16,453 nucleotides of DNA from an uncultured Campylobacter sp. (GTDB taxonomy: Bacteria > Campylobacterota > Campylobacteria > Campylobacterales > Campylobacteraceae): contig CALCKS010000103.1 in the NCBI GenBank assembly GCA_937965895.1, positions 1-16,453 on the forward strand, given 5' to 3'. How positions within the stretch are numbered: position 1 is the stretch's first letter; each line of letters opens with the position of its first letter. The position numbers and the translations under genes were made by a program. Below the pieces are notes generated by a model. That model saw only the letters and a list, made by a program, of their open reading frames with translations, was not told the DNA's origin and made no database searches. This document shows positions 14,992-16,453 of the stretch, piece after piece.

Positions 14992-15796
14992 CGCGACAGC
15001 AGCCGTTTGCGCCTTGCAGCTACCCACTCAGCCCATGAGCGAGTCGCGGCTGGATTATTATTTTAGGATTTGCGCGGGCGAAGGCGCTAGGCTCGTGGCG
15101 CTTGGAGAGTACGTGCTAAACAGCTTTTTTAAAGAGCTTGAGCTCATGCCAAAAAGCCTCATCAAGGAGCAAAGCGAGCGCAAAAAGCACGCGCTTGCCG
15201 CGATGGCGCAAAAATACAATCTAGAAATCCTAGCCCCGCTCGTACTACCCAAAGGCAAAGGCTTCGTCAAGGTCGCAGCAAGATTTAGCCCCACATCGTC
15301 GCGCTTTTACGAGCAGCAGATCCTTATGCCCTACCCGCACTGGAACGAGGCGAAATTTTTTGCAAACAAGACCGAGGGCGAGCTAAATTTGCCAGTTTTT
15401 AACTACGAAAAATTTAAAATCGGCGTGATGTTTGGCTTTGAGGCGCATTTTGACGCGGCATGGGCGTATATGGCGCGCAAGAAAGTCGATGCCGTCATAG
15501 TTCCCACCGCGTGCACGTTTTTTAGCGAGTCACGCTGGGAGGAGCTGCTAAAGACCCGCGCCTTTACGAACAACATCTACGTCATGCGTGTAAACCGCGT
15601 CGGCAATCACAAGGCCGCAAGCGGCGAGCAGTGGAGCTTTTACGGCGATTCGATGCTTATTAGCCCGTTTGGCGAGGTGGTTTCACGCCTGGGTAAAAAC
15701 GAAGAGATGATGGTAGCAAAACTCGAAAAAACAGAGCTCGCGAAGGCCAGACATCTATGGGGATTTTCTCAAATTTTACATAAAAGACTAGGCTAA
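14984..15796 (+). CDS. Nitrilase-superfamily (carbon-nitrogen hydrolase) protein with non-canonical active site
   Basis: A 270-residue protein with the nitrilase fold from end to end: the opening AAVCALQLPTQ strand, LVALGEYVLNSFFKE with the family's general-base glutamate at E42, KYNLEILAPLVLP, and the closing FYGDSMLISPFGEVVSRLG. The two other residues of the Glu-Lys-Cys triad appear replaced. The usual Y-x-K-x-x-L segment reads YEQQIL, with Q111 at the lysine place. The usual I-G-V-x-x-C-[FY]-[ED] elbow reads IGVMFGFEAHF, with G151 instead of the nucleophilic cysteine. C177 (PTACTFF) is about 26 residues too late. It is therefore probably not a standard amidase or nitrilase. The ATG at 14984 overlaps xseB by eight bases. 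It is the last gene before a strong terminator. I recall the Campylobacter/Helicobacter relatives as annotated carbon-nitrogen hydrolases. Confidence 0.85.
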   Translation: MNNATAAVCALQLPTQPMSESRLDYYFRICAGEGARLVALGEYVLNSFFKELELMPKSLIKEQSERKKHALAAMAQKYNLEILAPLVLPKGKGFVKVAARFSPTSSRFYEQQILMPYPHWNEAKFFANKTEGELNLPVFNYEKFKIGVMFGFEAHFDAAWAYMARKKVDAVIVPTACTFFSESRWEELLKTRAFTNNIYVMRVNRVGNHKAASGEQWSFYGDSMLISPFGEVVSRLGKNEEMMVAKLEKTELAKARHLWGFSQILHKRLG

Positions 15797-15808
15797 ATTT
15801 AGCTTTCA

Positions 15809-15840
15809 GGCGGCAAATATGGTAAAATTTGCCGCCTTTT
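15809..15840 (+). terminator. Rho-independent terminator of the ileS-to-nitrilase operon
   Basis: GGCGGCAAAT (15809-15818) pairs perfectly with ATTTGCCGCC (15827-15836) around an 8-nt loop and is followed at once by TTTT (15837-15840) and a pyrimidine-rich stretch. It starts 13 bases after the last stop codon. This is the cleanest terminator in the window. Confidence 0.88.
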
Positions 15841-16092
15841 CTCTACAAATTTTGTCGATTTTCTAAATTTACCCTGCCCTTAAATTTTATATTATCGCCG
15901 AAATTTGATCAAATATATTTTTATATCTTTAAATTTTGCATAATAAATCAATTTAATTAGACTAAATTCAAATTTATTTTTGTTCTATCCCCAGCCCGAT
16001 ATAGTCACGTTTTTAGGCAAATAAATCTTTAAATATTGCTAATAAAATCCAAATTATACCTTCATTTAAGCTTATTCTTTAAAGTTAAGTCC

Positions 16093-16098
16093 TATAAT
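16093..16098 (+). promoter_or_regulatory. -10 element for the flavoprotein gene
   Basis: A perfect TATAAT in GTCCTATAATAACAC, with T-rich DNA upstream as usual for Campylobacter sigma-70 promoters. Transcription would start near 16105, giving a leader of about 120 nt before the ATG at 16225, unusually long next to the 25-30 nt inferred for the other promoters here. Confidence 0.55.
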
Positions 16099-16124
16099 AA
16101 CACTAGATAAAATAAATTTAATCT

Positions 16125-16131
16125 AAGGAGG
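16125..16131 (+). promoter_or_regulatory. Orphan Shine-Dalgarno (AAGGAGG) with no start codon after it
   Basis: A perfect AAGGAGG about 94 bases before the flavoprotein start. The next bases, ACACTAAAGACGCCAATAG, have no ATG, GTG or TTG at a usable distance, and none appears before 16225. It could be a ribosome standby site, part of an RNA structure or small-RNA target, the scar of a lost leader peptide, or chance. Confidence 0.5.
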
Positions 16132-16224
16132 ACACTAAAGACGCCAATAGCAATAAAGGTATTTAGAGTATAGTCGTAAATTAAAGATTTACAGGTAATA
16201 GCTAAGTAAATTTAAGGAGAAGCT

Positions 16225-16453
16225 ATGAAAAACTCAAACGTTTCAAGAAGAGATTTTGTTAAGTTAAGTATGGTAGGTGCAGGAGCTTTAGCTCTAGGCG
16301 GAGTAAATGCGCAAGCAGCCGTTAACGCTAAAGACGTCAAATTTGACGAGGAGTGGGACGTAGTCATCGTTGGTTCCGGCTTTGCAGGACTAGCAGCCGG
16401 TATCACCGCAGCCGAAAAGGGCAATAAAGTCCTAATCCTAGAAAAGATGGGAC
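16225..16453 (+). CDS. Tat-exported flavocytochrome c / fumarate reductase-type flavoprotein (3' end missing)
   Basis: The first 76 residues of a gene that runs off the right edge. It starts with a twin-arginine signal: SRRDFVKLS (7-15), a hydrophobic stretch of small residues (17-26) and a likely cleavage after AQA (29-31). A Tat signal implies that the cofactor, here FAD, is inserted before export to the periplasm. The mature part begins with an FAD-binding Rossmann motif, DVVIVGSGFAGLAAGITAAEKG with GSGFAG at 50-55, and the acidic end of the second strand at E73. This is the layout of the FAD_binding_2 family flavoproteins (periplasmic fumarate, methacrylate or urocanate reductases, FccA-like). 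The substrate cannot be told from this part. The start is firm: ATG at 16225 five bases after AAGGAG (16214-16219). Confidence 0.88.
   Translation, partial: MKNSNVSRRDFVKLSMVGAGALALGGVNAQAAVNAKDVKFDEEWDVVIVGSGFAGLAAGITAAEKGNKVLILEKMG

Larger units (their letters stand above)
15841..16224. other. AT-rich intergenic region and leader of the flavoprotein gene
   Basis: No convincing gene in either strand. It holds a perfect 12-bp palindrome ATTTGATCAAAT (15903-15914), which could be a regulator site but is built on common words. Further on come a promoter -10 at 16093-16098, an orphan Shine-Dalgarno at 16125-16131, and a short inverted repeat GTAAAT/ATTTAC (16176-16192) inside the leader. A change from the mixed composition of the operon to strongly AT-rich DNA begins right after the terminator. 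Confidence 0.6.

Noticed and set aside
15903..15914. ATTTGATCAAAT palindrome as an FNR/CRP-type operator
   Set aside because: About 180 bases upstream of the likely promoter and made of words common in this AT-rich DNA; the half-site spacing does not fit an FNR/CRP box.
16132..16180. Leader peptide translated from a rare start codon (ACG or ATA) after the orphan AAGGAGG
   Set aside because: ACG at 16141 opens a frame of only about ten codons before a stop, and rare starts cannot be supported from sequence alone.
16212..16424. Minus-strand ORF over the start of the flavoprotein gene
   Set aside because: The plus strand encodes a clear Tat signal and FAD-binding motif here; the minus frame is an Ala/Pro-rich shadow.
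1..16453. tRNA, rRNA, CRISPR, insertion sequence, prophage or toxin-antitoxin elements
   Set aside because: I looked for regularly spaced repeats, transposase or integrase motifs, terminal inverted repeats and tRNA cloverleaf ends on both strands and saw none; the region reads as ordinary chromosomal operons.

Overview
The window looks like chromosomal DNA from a Campylobacter, most likely one of the GC-richer oral or gut species (rectus/showae/curvus/concisus type) rather than C. jejuni. The reasons are the FbpABC and housekeeping protein sequences, the constant use of the word AAATTT in coding and non-coding DNA, AAGGA-type ribosome binding sites, and a gene order (CinA-like, ileS, small ORF, gatA, guaB, xseB-like, nitrilase-like) that I remember as the C. 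jejuni Cj1062-Cj1056c neighbourhood. The species call is an inference. I see no tRNA, rRNA, CRISPR array, insertion sequence, attachment site or phage gene.

Left third (1-6623), mainly iron acquisition. The window opens inside a FecCD-type ABC permease that overlaps its ATPase; together they are the inner-membrane part of an importer for a siderophore, haem or cobalamin. Two small membrane proteins of unknown function follow (1595-1894 weak, 1925-2518 good). Convergent to these, on the minus strand, is a complete tight operon for periplasmic ferric iron uptake: fbpA (6084-5083), fbpB (5083-3527) and fbpC (3522-2596). It has a clear -10 box and a weak Fur-like element upstream. Divergent from fbpA is an exported single-domain rhodanese (6246-6623), followed by a strong 13-bp inverted repeat that is probably its terminator.

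Middle and right (6821-15796), housekeeping. A CinA/PncC-like protein on the minus strand (GTG start) diverges from ileS. From ileS onward, seven genes run head-to-tail with junctions of -8, -4, +4, -1, -8 and -8 nt: ileS, a 35-codon single-span membrane peptide gene, gatA, guaB, metX, an xseB-like gene, and a nitrilase-fold protein. They end at a textbook GC-rich hairpin with a T run (15809-15840). This looks like one 7.8-kb transcription unit joining aminoacyl-tRNA synthesis, GMP synthesis and methionine synthesis with a DNA-repair-type subunit and a probable pseudoenzyme.

Right edge (15797-16453). A 428-bp AT-rich intergenic stretch holds a good -10 box and a roughly 120-nt leader with an orphan perfect Shine-Dalgarno. 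It leads into the start of a Tat-exported flavoprotein of the flavocytochrome c / fumarate reductase family, which runs off the window.

The most interesting items are the missed 35-codon gene wedged between ileS and gatA by overlapping stop/start codons, the nitrilase-like protein lacking both the catalytic Cys and Lys, and the orphan Shine-Dalgarno in the flavoprotein leader. I did not find a clear new multi-gene system such as a defence island.
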